A stretch of DNA of 64,000 bases. Source: Aldersonia sp. NBC_00410 (lineage in GTDB: Bacteria > Actinomycetota > Actinomycetes > Mycobacteriales > Mycobacteriaceae). The stretch lies in NCBI RefSeq assembly GCF_026342035.1, contig NZ_JAPENM010000002.1:124001-188000 (forward strand), written 5' to 3'. The notes under the pieces are model-generated. The model was not told the DNA's origin. It worked only from the letters and a program-made list of their open reading frames with translations, and ran no database searches. A program made the translations under genes and the position numbers. Shown one piece after another: positions 27,560-36,288 of the stretch (within the stretch, counting starts at the first letter, position 1; each line of letters begins with the position of its first letter).

Positions 27560-28403
27560 GGAACTGATGGCATGGTCGTCCCTGAATCGACCGGCCGTGC
27601 AGGCACTACGCTCGCGTGTCTCAGCAGACCGCGCTGCCATGGTCCAGCGGCGTGCAGGCGTGATCACAGACACAGAGCAAGACCCCATCGTCGACGGTGT
27701 GCAAGCAGTCACATCTGATATCCGTAAACCGATGAGCCCCACGGTGACAACGGCCGCCGAAGTCATCACTAACTCAGCCCGCACGGCACAGTCCAGCCGA
27801 CGTCACCAGAGTCCTGTTCGAGGAAAGCCGACCGCTGTAGACGACTTGGAGGCAGCCGTGGCGGCAGCCGCCCAGGGCGATCGGGGCGCGCTCGGCCGGG
27901 TGCTCGAAATGGTCCGGCCGCTGATCGTCCGGTATTGCCGCACGCGCGTCGGCGTCCATGCACGGGGCAACACGTCCGCCGACGATGTGGCGCAGGAAGT
28001 GTGTCTCGCGGTGATGACCGCGCTGCCGCGGTATCGGGATAAGGGCCGGCCGTTCATGGCTTTCGTCTACGGCATTGCGTCGCACAAAGTTGCAGATGCG
28101 CACCGGAATGCCTCGCGCAACAAAGCCGAGGCCATGGCCGATGTACCCGATGTCGTGACCGATGACTACGGGCCCGAACAGCGCATGCTGGAGTACGAAG
28201 CGTCCCGGGAAGTGACCGCACTGCTCGAGACGCTCCCGCAGAAGCACCGGGAAATCTTGATCATGCGCCTGGTCATGGGGTTGTCGGCGGAGGAAACAGC
28301 GGCAATGACGGGCAGCACAGCGGGCGCGGTGCGAGTTGCGCAGCACCGGGCATTGACGAAACTGAAGGCACACGTGGCGAAGACAGATCGACTGCACCGG
28401 TGA
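27516..28403 (+). CDS. RNA polymerase sigma factor, SigD/ShbA type
   Basis: The 295-residue product has an unusual N-terminal extension of about 105 residues. The conserved sigma factor follows: AQGDRGALGRVLEMVRPLIV, SADDVAQEVCLAVMTALPRY, RPFMAFVYGIASHKVADAHR (region 2), then LLETLPQKHREILIMRLVMG and AGAVRVAQHRALTKLKA (region 4). This is the SigD group of actinobacteria, which recruits RNA polymerase to housekeeping or stringent-response promoters. The ATG at 27516 has GGAGGG eight bases upstream; an internal ATG at 27543 is possible. It overlaps the preceding sigma-like gene, so the two are co-expressed. It may be an accessory paralogue of the core sigD. Confidence 0.85.
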   Translation: MTHSDREEQMKDQLEELMAWSSLNRPAVQALRSRVSADRAAMVQRRAGVITDTEQDPIVDGVQAVTSDIRKPMSPTVTTAAEVITNSARTAQSSRRHQSPVRGKPTAVDDLEAAVAAAAQGDRGALGRVLEMVRPLIVRYCRTRVGVHARGNTSADDVAQEVCLAVMTALPRYRDKGRPFMAFVYGIASHKVADAHRNASRNKAEAMADVPDVVTDDYGPEQRMLEYEASREVTALLETLPQKHREILIMRLVMGLSAEETAAMTGSTAGAVRVAQHRALTKLKAHVAKTDRLHR

Positions 28404-28949
28404 TGGCAACGTGATAGTCCATGGAATCCGCTCCGCAAAGACGATCAACGGACGATCAGAAACCCTCCTCACAACCGACCCAATCACCACGGGTTGGGCT
28501 CCCCCGAGAACGTTGAGGGTTTCTGCGCTGCCTCCGAGCGTCCCGCCGCAGCGGCGCTCCTTCCGTAGCAGAAGATGGCGCGATATTAACAGGGACACAG
28601 CGCCTTTCAGAATCGCCGCTTCGACGGCCTCAGCGCGAGTAGGATCGCCGTCACCCGTATGCACGCCATGGAAGAAATGCGCGAAAGCTTCTGTCGTATC
28701 GACATACTCGAAGATTTGAACTGGTCGTACAGACGCTCGGAGTGGCACCGCCCTAGATCCTCTCGGCCGCCGTTGGCTCGGCGCATCGCGAACGGCACTC
28801 GGTGCCACGACCTTGGGTGCCAGCGGAGTCACCAGGCGGAACGTCATCGGCGACGGAATTGGTGGCCGAGTCCAGCGGCCATTCCGATTCGGTCGCTGAC
28901 CTGCACCTTGATTCGAATCGGGACTCCGGCCAGATGTTCGTGACCTTCC
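28404..28949. other. Intergenic stretch after the sigma pair
   Basis: A weak inverted repeat (AAACCCTC near 28459 with GAGGGTTT near 28514) could terminate the sigma operon. A leftward open frame crosses the region (TEAFAHFFHGVHTGDGDPTR is its most protein-like part), but it continues as a shadow across the sigma gene and has no recognised motif. Confidence 0.35.
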
Positions 28950-29800
28950 GCCACGCGAGCGGAAGGTCACACCGGTCGACGCACCGCGTGCCCACGCCAC
29001 GGCCGCCAACGCGCGATCGCTTCACACCGCACACCGCCAATAAAGACCCGAACCCGCAATCATACTGAACGGAAGGCTATTTCACTCGACCGAGACGGTC
29101 CCGGTTCGATACGCGACGACCAGGACGACACCCCGACCCACACCCGTGCCCAGCCGGCCGTTCCCGCCATCGATTCACACGACGACCGCGATCGACGAAG
29201 ACTCGCCTGGAAGATCTGTCCGGATCTGGCCAAATAGAGACCACTATTGACTGACAACTCTGGAAATGATCTTGGTTACAACGCCCTGACCAGCGGTTTT
29301 GTGGTGGTCCCGGCTGGGATCGAACCAGCGACCTTCCGCGTGTGAAATGGACACAACCCCAAGTGATTTCGGAAGTACCAGGTCAGACCGGACTCGCCTC
29401 CTCCAGTTGGACCAACTGGACCGGTACGTCCGACCCGTTGGCCAGATATTGGCCAGATGGACACTCGACCACCACCGTGATCGGGTGACACTGGATGCCG
29501 TGGCACCGCGTGCCACGGCGAACGGGAACCCCTCGTGATGATTTGGATCGTCCAGCACCTCGCCCTGGCCGATGCCGAACCGCATCGCCGTCACCACGGA
29601 CAGCACGGATGCGCACCGACATTCTCTCGGGACGAAGGTCGCACCGACTCCCGCATTGCCAGGTGCAGCCAATGTCGGCTGTTCCATGGTGCTCCACCGC
29701 GTACCGGAATGGCCAGCTGATCGGGCTCAGGGCGATCCGCCCGGTTTCACCTCGCCGCGGCGTTGCGGCGGCGTCGAGGACATTTTGGCGACAGGACATA
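28950..29800 (+). repeat. Large direct repeat, copy R1 (tRNA-Val-associated)
   Basis: About 850 bases recur, with many substitutions and small indels, at 41030-41795 (R2) and 60165-61060 (R3) in the same orientation. Shared landmarks in order are GAGCGGAAGGTCACAC, CAGCCGGCCGTTCC, a block ending GATCTTGGTTACAACGCCCT, the tRNA-Val-like fragment, GACCCGTTGGCCAGATA and CACCGTGATCGGGTGACAC. The spacing between landmarks is conserved (about 340-390 bases from the first to the tRNA fragment). No open frame is clearly conserved as protein. R1 marks the left edge of the helicase/McrBC segment. Confidence 0.75.
29302..29352 (-). other. tRNA-Val(CAC)-like 3' part in repeat R1
   Basis: On the minus strand the bases run GTCC, then the anticodon loop TTCACAC, GCGGA, AGGTC, the T-arm GCTGGTTCGATCCCAGC and the acceptor strand CGGGACCACCA. 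This is the 3' two-thirds of a tRNA-Val(CAC), complete with encoded CCA. The 5' half and the 5' anticodon stem are missing, so it is not a working gene. Such 3' fragments are left at att sites when an element integrates into a tRNA gene. Confidence 0.7.
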
Positions 29801-29942
29801 ACCTCCATAGCCTTCTGACGAGATCTGCAACCCAGCGTGCGGCAACGCTGGATTTCTGGTCGCCGCCGAAGCAACGACCCCGGCCGGTACCGTCGACCTC
29901 GCCGCAATCCTGCGGCAAAAGTCCGCGTAGGAGGGCAACCGG

Positions 29943-30179
29943 GTGAACGACGCACAGTTTAGAGAACTTCTGGATCAGTTGAAGGTCATCGCGGACTTGC
30001 TGGACGACATCAAAGAGGACGCGAAACTCCATCACTCATCGTCGGAGTCCAATTGGAGCTCGCTAGATTCGCAGCTAGGACTCATCGACAGCTCGATAGG
30101 TATCGTGGACTCGCAGCTAGGTGTCATCGACAGCTCGATAGGTATGGTGGAGTCGGCAATTAGTTCGAGCCAGCAGTAA
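29943..30179 (+). CDS. Small heptad-repeat coiled-coil protein
   Basis: The 78-residue product starts at a GTG with AGGAGGG nine bases upstream, a strong ribosome-binding site. The N-terminal 30 residues form a charged helix (FRELLDQLKVIADLLDDIK). The C-terminal part is a run of near-perfect heptads, LDSQLGL-IDSSIGI-VDSQLGV, then IDSSIGM-VESAISS, with aliphatic residues at a and d positions. It should form an oligomeric coiled coil. It has no signal peptide. It is the first gene after repeat R1 and points towards the helicase gene, though 350 bases separate them. Function is unknown; it might be an oligomerising partner or adaptor. Confidence 0.65.
   Translation: MNDAQFRELLDQLKVIADLLDDIKEDAKLHHSSSESNWSSLDSQLGLIDSSIGIVDSQLGVIDSSIGMVESAISSSQQ
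30063..30155 (+). repeat. 42-base tandem repeat inside the coiled-coil gene
   Basis: Two nearly identical 42-base units (GACTCGCAGCTAGG..., ATCGACAGCTCGATAGGT...) encode two heptads each. The near identity at the DNA level indicates recent unit duplication and possible copy-number variation. Confidence 0.65.
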
Positions 30180-30529
30180 ATTGAAGAGGTCGCGCCTGAC
30201 GCGCCGCCCCTTCAATCCTCTCGGCGCCGTACTCTTCGAGTCGTTGTGCGGCTCGGCTGCCGGGTGTTCGGGCACGGAAGAATCAGCAACGACATGGCCG
30301 TTCGTGTCAGCGACGCTGACGAGAATTGTCACTAGGTGTTTGCGCGACCGGCGGCTCATCGCGTCTTACAGTCGTGGGCGGTCTTGGCGACTCGGCACGC
30401 ATGTGAATTGATCACACTACGCACCCCTGGCGCACCCTCGCGGACGGCGAACTTACAGCCGCCCGCTGGGTCGACTGGTAGTACCACCGACGGCCTCCAC
30501 GAGCACTCCGGCTCCATCCCACCGCGGGC
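30180..30529. other. Intergenic stretch before the helicase gene
   Basis: About 350 bases hold no supported gene. It probably contains the promoter of the helicase gene, but no clear -10/-35 pair or operator can be assigned. Confidence 0.35.
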
Positions 30530-33500
30530 TTGAGACCGCCTACTACGCTGACCACCGGAGGCCAGCCGCCGGTTGCGTCCTCAGCTCACGAAGTCTCCCG
30601 ACCCAATGGGGCCGTTCAGTCGCTGATGGGAGTGTTGAAGTTGGTTGATCTGCAGTCGGACGAGGACGGTCTGGTTCGCAAAGCCGTAAACCTGTTCACA
30701 TTCCTCGGACGCACTCAGCAGCTCCTCGTCAAGCCTGTGCACACCGTAGAAGGCTTCGAAGAGGTGGTCTGGTTCAGTAAGTTGCCAACCCACCCCGCGG
30801 TTCGGAGTCGCCACGGAAGTGCGAATCTCGAGGCTGAGGAACCCTTGGTCGAGGTCGACCGCGTCCCACGGCTGGACCCGCCTGACCTGCCCGCAAGGCT
30901 GGTCGAGTGGGTGAGCGGACCGTTTGACGATATCGACCAGCATCCGTTTGTGCGCGAGGCGATTTTCACTGACGAGCCGGAGAAGTGGACGGCGCCTCAG
31001 GACGTGAACGACGAATCGCCGGACGACGAACGCGACCGGCGGCGTGTCCTTCTCAGTGAGGCCGTCGGTGTGTCGGAGGCGTTCGAAGAATGGCTGCCGA
31101 CCTGGCAAGCATGGGCCGATCGCGAACGCGAAGATGCGGTAGCGCGAGACCTGTACAAGGATCTCTTCGCGATCTATCTGAAGTCGACCGACCATAGTGA
31201 AGAGTTCGAGCTCGTCGTGGGCGTCGGCTGCCTCGCCTGGCGCCCTGAAGGTCATGCGCAGGTCCAACGACACGTCGCCACGGCGCAGGTCGCAGTCGCC
31301 TTCGACGAGTCGTCGGGGACGCTTACCGTCCGCCAAGTGCCGTCACCGCAGTCCGTCGTTGTCGAGCTCGACATGCTGGATCCGAGCTTGGTTTCCTCCC
31401 CCGCCGCGATAGATGAGATCAGAGTGGCCGCCGGTGAGTACTCGGCACATGTGCTCGACGCGGCGGCCGTCGGCGACATCTGCCGGCGGCTGATCATCCG
31501 ACTCGACCCTGACGCTTCTTATGACGACGTGTTGAAGGCCCCGACCGGCGCCGACCCTCGCGGGGCTTTCGCGCCGGCGTTCATCCTGCGCCGCCGCACC
31601 AATCGCGGACTTGTTCAGATCTACGAGCAGATCGTGGCGCAGATCCTCGCGAGCAACGAGGTTCCCTCCGGTGTGTTGCCGCTCATCGACCCCGACCAAC
31701 AACCAGAGGCGCAGCCGAACGACACGCCGGGCGCAGTCGTCACCATCGACGAGGAAGACTTCCTTCCGCTACCGGTCAACGAGGCGCAACGCCGAGTCAT
31801 CGATCGCGTTGACGCGACAGCTCAAACGGTGGTGCAAGGTCCCCCGGGTACCGGCAAGACGCACACCGCTGCCGCGCTGGTCTCACACCTTCTCGCACAG
31901 GGCAAGCGTGTGCTGATCACGGCGCATACAGACCGGGCCCTGCGTGAAGTCCGCGCCAAGTTGCCGCGTGAGATTCGGTCGCTGGCGGTGTCGGTAATCG
32001 GCCAATCCCGTTCGGATATGGCGGACCTGCGTACCGCGGTGGAGAACATCTCGCGTCGCGCTGACGAGTTCGAACCGGCCGAATCAGCGCGAGCGATCGA
32101 GCAGCACCATGCGAAGCTCGACCAGTTGCGGCGCCAACGTGCCGAGACCCAGGCGCGGCTGGTCGAGGTTCGGAAGATGGAGATCGAAACGCGTACCGAC
32201 GGGCCGGTCGAAGGCACCCTCGCGTCGATTGCGTACCGCAACCTGCAGGACGAGCCACAGTACGAATGGATTCGAGAGTTCGACGTCGACCCGCGCGGCG
32301 GCGATAGCACCGTGTCGGACGACGAGATCAAACGATGGCGGGCCATCCTTCTCGATCGCGACGTGATCGACCATGAAGCCGAAGCCGTCGATCAGCTGCC
32401 ATCCCAGGCCGTCGTACCGACTTCGGACGCGTTCACAGCGATGGTGCTTCGCGAGCAGCAAGCCGTTTCGACCAGGGAGCAGTTCGGTGTCCTGCTGTCG
32501 CACGAGTCGTTCGAGTTCGTACGATCCCTCGATCCCGCATTACGGCACGAATTGCGAGAAAGAGTTTCTGCGCTTGCCGAGCGCGCGGTATCGCTAGAGC
32601 AGCGGCACGAAACGTGGATGAACGACGCTTTGAGCGACGTCCGCAGCGGTCGGCAGCAGACCTGGATCTCACGATCTCAGCAGGTCAAGGCCTTGGGGGA
32701 TAGCGCCTCGCTGATTCTCGATAGGCTCGGACCAACGACCACCGTTGTCGTCCCCGGCGACTTCAGCGTGCAGCAGCAAGTCGCGAAAACACTTCTGGCG
32801 TATTTGCAGTCGGGCGGGAAAATCAAGGTTCAGGCGGACGGTGCACCGAAGGTGGGTGCGTTCACGTCGAAGACCGTTAAGCAGAGTGACGGGTTCTTCA
32901 GGGACGTCAAGGTCAACGGTGTGCCCGCCACGACGACCGACCAGTTGGCAGCCGTGATCGATTGGGTTGAGGCGAGTCGCACCGTCACGGCGATGGATCA
33001 GGCCTGGCCGGTGTCGGTCGTGATTCCTCACGAAGACACTTTCGGAGAGCGGGTCCAGTGGCATCGGACCGAAGTCGAACAACTCGACAAGGTCCTCGCT
33101 CTAGGCGAGCAAGTCGAAGTCGAACGAGCGTGGTTCACGAGAAACTCACTCCCTGTTCCGAATTGGAACGACCTGGAAGAGATCCGTCGCTATGCGACCC
33201 TCGTTGAGGCCGCGGCCGCCACCGACGAAGCGGCGGCAGCATCACATCCGATCGAGCAGCTTGTCGATGAGGTGTGCGAACGCCGACCGCGACCCAACCT
33301 GGTGCCGATCACGGCCGAACTTGTTCGCGCTATGTCAGAGCGAGACCTCAGCGGATTCAATGCCGCACGAGTAAGGCTCGAGCACCTGCACCGCGTAGCC
33401 AACACCGTTGCCAACCGGGAGCGGATACACGCGGCGCTTATGGCGTCCGCTCCACGACTCGCGGACGCCATCGTGGCCGACCCTGGCGCATTCGAGTGGG

Positions 33501-36016
33501 ACGAACGACTCGGCAGCTACGAAAAAGCTTGGCGCTGGGAACTGACCAGCCGTTGGATACTTGCCCAGGACGATGAGGACGTCAACGTTCTCAAGGCGAA
33601 GCTGAGCGACATTGATCGCCAGATCCGCAATGAGGTGGAACACCTTGCCGCCGAACGGGCATGGGCACATGCGGTGGCACCAGGCAGGCTGACGGGAAGC
33701 GCGCGCGCGAATCTCACCCAGTACGCCCAATTGGTCGCATCCCTGGGTAAGGGCACGGGTAAGTACGCAGCGAAGAAGCGTGCCGAGATCACCGAGGCGA
33801 TGGACCGATGCCGCCCATCGGTTCCGGTCTGGATCATGCCGATCTACCGCATCGCCGAACAAGTTCGCGTCCAACCCAATTTGTATGACGTCGTCATCGT
33901 GGACGAAGCATCGCAGGCGGGCTTGGAGGCATCGTTCCTGCAGTACCTCGCGCCGAAGATCGTCGTCATCGGCGACGACAAACAGGTGTCCCCGTCCGCG
34001 GTGGGAGTCGATCAACAGCAGCTTCGCGACCTCGCCAACCAATACCTCGCGACCGACCCCTACCGCGCATCGTGGCTCGACCCGAAGCGCAGCTACTTCG
34101 ACGAGGCAACGATGCGATTCGGTGGCCGCATCACTCTTGTCGAACATCGGCGGTGCGTACCCGAAATCATCGGATTCTCCAATCGCATCGCATACGAACC
34201 CGAAGGCATCAGACTCGTCCCTGTGCGCCAGTTCGGAGCCGAGCGATTGGAACCGATCCGCGTCGTCCACCTCGAAGACGGGTACGAGACCGACAACAAG
34301 ACGAACCCGGTCGAAGCGGAGGCCATCGTCGACCAGATCCGAAAGTGCTTGGCGGAGCCACAATACGATGGCAAGACCATCGGCGTCATTTCACTGCTGG
34401 GCAAGGAGCAAGCGAGGCTTATCGAACACAGGCTGCTCGACGCGGTTCCGCCGGAAGAGTGGACTGCGCGCGAGTTGCGATGCGGCGATGCGCCCGACTT
34501 CCAAGGGTCCGAACGCGACATCACGTTCCTATCGATGGTCAAGGCGCCATCCGAGACGCGGCGCTTGTCCGCACTCACCGCCACGCAATATGTGCAACGC
34601 TTCAACGTCGCTGCGTCGCGCGCCAAGGATCAGATGTGGGTCTACCACTCGATGGCGAGAGAGGACCTCGGCAATACGGAGGACATGCGGTATCAGCTGC
34701 TCGACTATTGCTACGGGGTGGCTAACCAGGCGCGGAATGACGGCCCGTCTCTCGGCGTTGTCCCTGACGATGTGCTCGTTGCTCCGTTCGATTCGCTTTT
34801 CGAGCAACGCGTCTACAACCGCATCATCGACCGCGGATATACAGTCCACGCTCAGTACCCCGCCCTCGGCTACAACATCGACCTGGTCATCATCGGAGCC
34901 AAAGGCAAGCTCGCAGTCGAGTGCGATGGCGACTTCTGGCATGGGCCAGATGTTTACGAAGCCGACCTGGCCCGACAACGAGAACTCGAGCGCTGCGGAT
35001 GGGAGTTCTTCCGCATCCGTGAATCCATCTTCTACGCGGACATGGCATCGTCGCTGAAGAAGCTGTGGGACACACTCGACGAGCTCGACATACGAACCGC
35101 TGATTGGATCGACCCGAGCTTCGACGAGGACGTCCCCGATGAGATCGCCGGCGCAATCGACGAGCTTCTCGTCGACGAAGCAATCGCTGACGTCGCCGAT
35201 GCCGGAGATGCCCTCCGCGAACTGAATTCCGTCATCGACGCAAACTCGACCGAGATCGTCGATCATGCACCTGATGTCGACCTGGACATCGAGACATCAT
35301 CTGGCGGACGACACCGTTCTGCCAAGTCAAGCAATGTCGAACACGAACTGCTCGACGATCTAGACGCGGTCGATGAAATCGACCGGCAACACACCATTGT
35401 CGAGGTTCCCACGCGGGCCGCTGAACGTGTCCCGGAAGCCGACCTACGTGTTGTGCCTAACCTCGAAACGACTGTCGGGTCGGTGCTGCGACCCTACGTC
35501 TCCTTCGGAGAGCCCCTCCCGCCCGTCAATCAGTCGTCCCTCGAAGAGATGGAAGCAAACGTCGTCAAGATCGTGTCGGCCGAGGGGCCAGTGCTCGGCC
35601 ATCGGATACACAATGCGTATCGGGATGCCTACGGCGGCCATCGAGTCGGGAAAGAGATAGCGCGACTGCTCAACCGCGCCATATCCATCGCAGAACGCCA
35701 CGGCCATATCACTTCGGACAATCCATTGAACGAGAGTGGCTTGAAACCCCGGACATTCCGCCTGCCGAGTCAACCGGATGTATCGCCAAGGGAATTGGGG
35801 CCGCGTAGCCTCGATCTGGTCCCTCCGGCTGAACTTTGTCACCACCTCTCCGACTTGTCATTAGGTGACGATCTGCAGTCGGAGGACGAGCTATTTCGTG
35901 CAGTACTGGATCGTCTGGGATTGATCCGCCTGACAGAGAACGCACGGTCAGTATTGACCGCTGCGACAGCCTTGATAGCAGACGCCGAACCGGACACGCC
36001 CACGGTAGCCGAATGA
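30530..36016 (+). CDS. Giant SF1 helicase with Vsr-like nuclease and DUF3320-like C-terminus
   Basis: The 1828-residue protein has an unrecognised N-terminal region (about 1-400). It then has an SF1 helicase of the DNA2/NAM7 type split by a long insertion. Walker A GPPGTGKT is at about residue 437. Coiled-coil and all-alpha sequence fills 500-1100. Walker B VDEASQAG is near 1124, then VIGDDKQVSPS, EHRRCVPEIIGFSN near 1205 and VAASRAKDQMW near 1360. Residues 1420-1530 form a PD-(D/E)XK domain of the Vsr-like REase_MTES_1575 type (YNIDLVIIG, LAVECDGDFWHG, QRELERCGWEFFRI). The last 300 residues are an acidic linker and a winged-helix-like DUF3320 segment (IVSAEGPVLGHRIHNAY). The start is uncertain (TTG 30530 or ATG 30626). 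It sits upstream of mcrBC and is likely a DNA-targeting defence effector. Confidence 0.85.
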   Translation: MRPPTTLTTGGQPPVASSAHEVSRPNGAVQSLMGVLKLVDLQSDEDGLVRKAVNLFTFLGRTQQLLVKPVHTVEGFEEVVWFSKLPTHPAVRSRHGSANLEAEEPLVEVDRVPRLDPPDLPARLVEWVSGPFDDIDQHPFVREAIFTDEPEKWTAPQDVNDESPDDERDRRRVLLSEAVGVSEAFEEWLPTWQAWADREREDAVARDLYKDLFAIYLKSTDHSEEFELVVGVGCLAWRPEGHAQVQRHVATAQVAVAFDESSGTLTVRQVPSPQSVVVELDMLDPSLVSSPAAIDEIRVAAGEYSAHVLDAAAVGDICRRLIIRLDPDASYDDVLKAPTGADPRGAFAPAFILRRRTNRGLVQIYEQIVAQILASNEVPSGVLPLIDPDQQPEAQPNDTPGAVVTIDEEDFLPLPVNEAQRRVIDRVDATAQTVVQGPPGTGKTHTAAALVSHLLAQGKRVLITAHTDRALREVRAKLPREIRSLAVSVIGQSRSDMADLRTAVENISRRADEFEPAESARAIEQHHAKLDQLRRQRAETQARLVEVRKMEIETRTDGPVEGTLASIAYRNLQDEPQYEWIREFDVDPRGGDSTVSDDEIKRWRAILLDRDVIDHEAEAVDQLPSQAVVPTSDAFTAMVLREQQAVSTREQFGVLLSHESFEFVRSLDPALRHELRERVSALAERAVSLEQRHETWMNDALSDVRSGRQQTWISRSQQVKALGDSASLILDRLGPTTTVVVPGDFSVQQQVAKTLLAYLQSGGKIKVQADGAPKVGAFTSKTVKQSDGFFRDVKVNGVPATTTDQLAAVIDWVEASRTVTAMDQAWPVSVVIPHEDTFGERVQWHRTEVEQLDKVLALGEQVEVERAWFTRNSLPVPNWNDLEEIRRYATLVEAAAATDEAAAASHPIEQLVDEVCERRPRPNLVPITAELVRAMSERDLSGFNAARVRLEHLHRVANTVANRERIHAALMASAPRLADAIVADPGAFEWDERLGSYEKAWRWELTSRWILAQDDEDVNVLKAKLSDIDRQIRNEVEHLAAERAWAHAVAPGRLTGSARANLTQYAQLVASLGKGTGKYAAKKRAEITEAMDRCRPSVPVWIMPIYRIAEQVRVQPNLYDVVIVDEASQAGLEASFLQYLAPKIVVIGDDKQVSPSAVGVDQQQLRDLANQYLATDPYRASWLDPKRSYFDEATMRFGGRITLVEHRRCVPEIIGFSNRIAYEPEGIRLVPVRQFGAERLEPIRVVHLEDGYETDNKTNPVEAEAIVDQIRKCLAEPQYDGKTIGVISLLGKEQARLIEHRLLDAVPPEEWTARELRCGDAPDFQGSERDITFLSMVKAPSETRRLSALTATQYVQRFNVAASRAKDQMWVYHSMAREDLGNTEDMRYQLLDYCYGVANQARNDGPSLGVVPDDVLVAPFDSLFEQRVYNRIIDRGYTVHAQYPALGYNIDLVIIGAKGKLAVECDGDFWHGPDVYEADLARQRELERCGWEFFRIRESIFYADMASSLKKLWDTLDELDIRTADWIDPSFDEDVPDEIAGAIDELLVDEAIADVADAGDALRELNSVIDANSTEIVDHAPDVDLDIETSSGGRHRSAKSSNVEHELLDDLDAVDEIDRQHTIVEVPTRAAERVPEADLRVVPNLETTVGSVLRPYVSFGEPLPPVNQSSLEEMEANVVKIVSAEGPVLGHRIHNAYRDAYGGHRVGKEIARLLNRAISIAERHGHITSDNPLNESGLKPRTFRLPSQPDVSPRELGPRSLDLVPPAELCHHLSDLSLGDDLQSEDELFRAVLDRLGLIRLTENARSVLTAATALIADAEPDTPTVAE

Positions 36017-36288
36017 CGTGAAACCCAGATCGCGTGGGCTCGACCCGTCGAGTAGGGGTCAGCATCGCATGCACGAGATCGCCAACCTGCTAAGGCCGGG
36101 TGGACCATCCCGGACCGAGTACCCCTTTAAAGCGGCAACGAATAGCTAGTCTTATTCGGACGTCGCGACCTCATCGACCCTGGAGGCCAGCCCGACCAGC
36201 CGTTAGGAAACTCCGGTGAAAGGGGGCGTCCGCTCTCTACCATGGCTGTGTCGGCCATGAAGTGCGTCAACATCGCGAGGAGCCGGAC

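Noticed and set aside
27774-29009. 411-residue leftward open frame
   Set aside because: Most of it is the complement of the SigD-type gene; codon use and composition are those of a shadow, and no motif is present.
29299-29538. Open frames reading WWSRLGSNQRP or PAGIEPATFRV at the three large repeats
   Set aside because: These are translations of the tRNA-Val-like 3' fragment and its flank, a known source of spurious protein calls.
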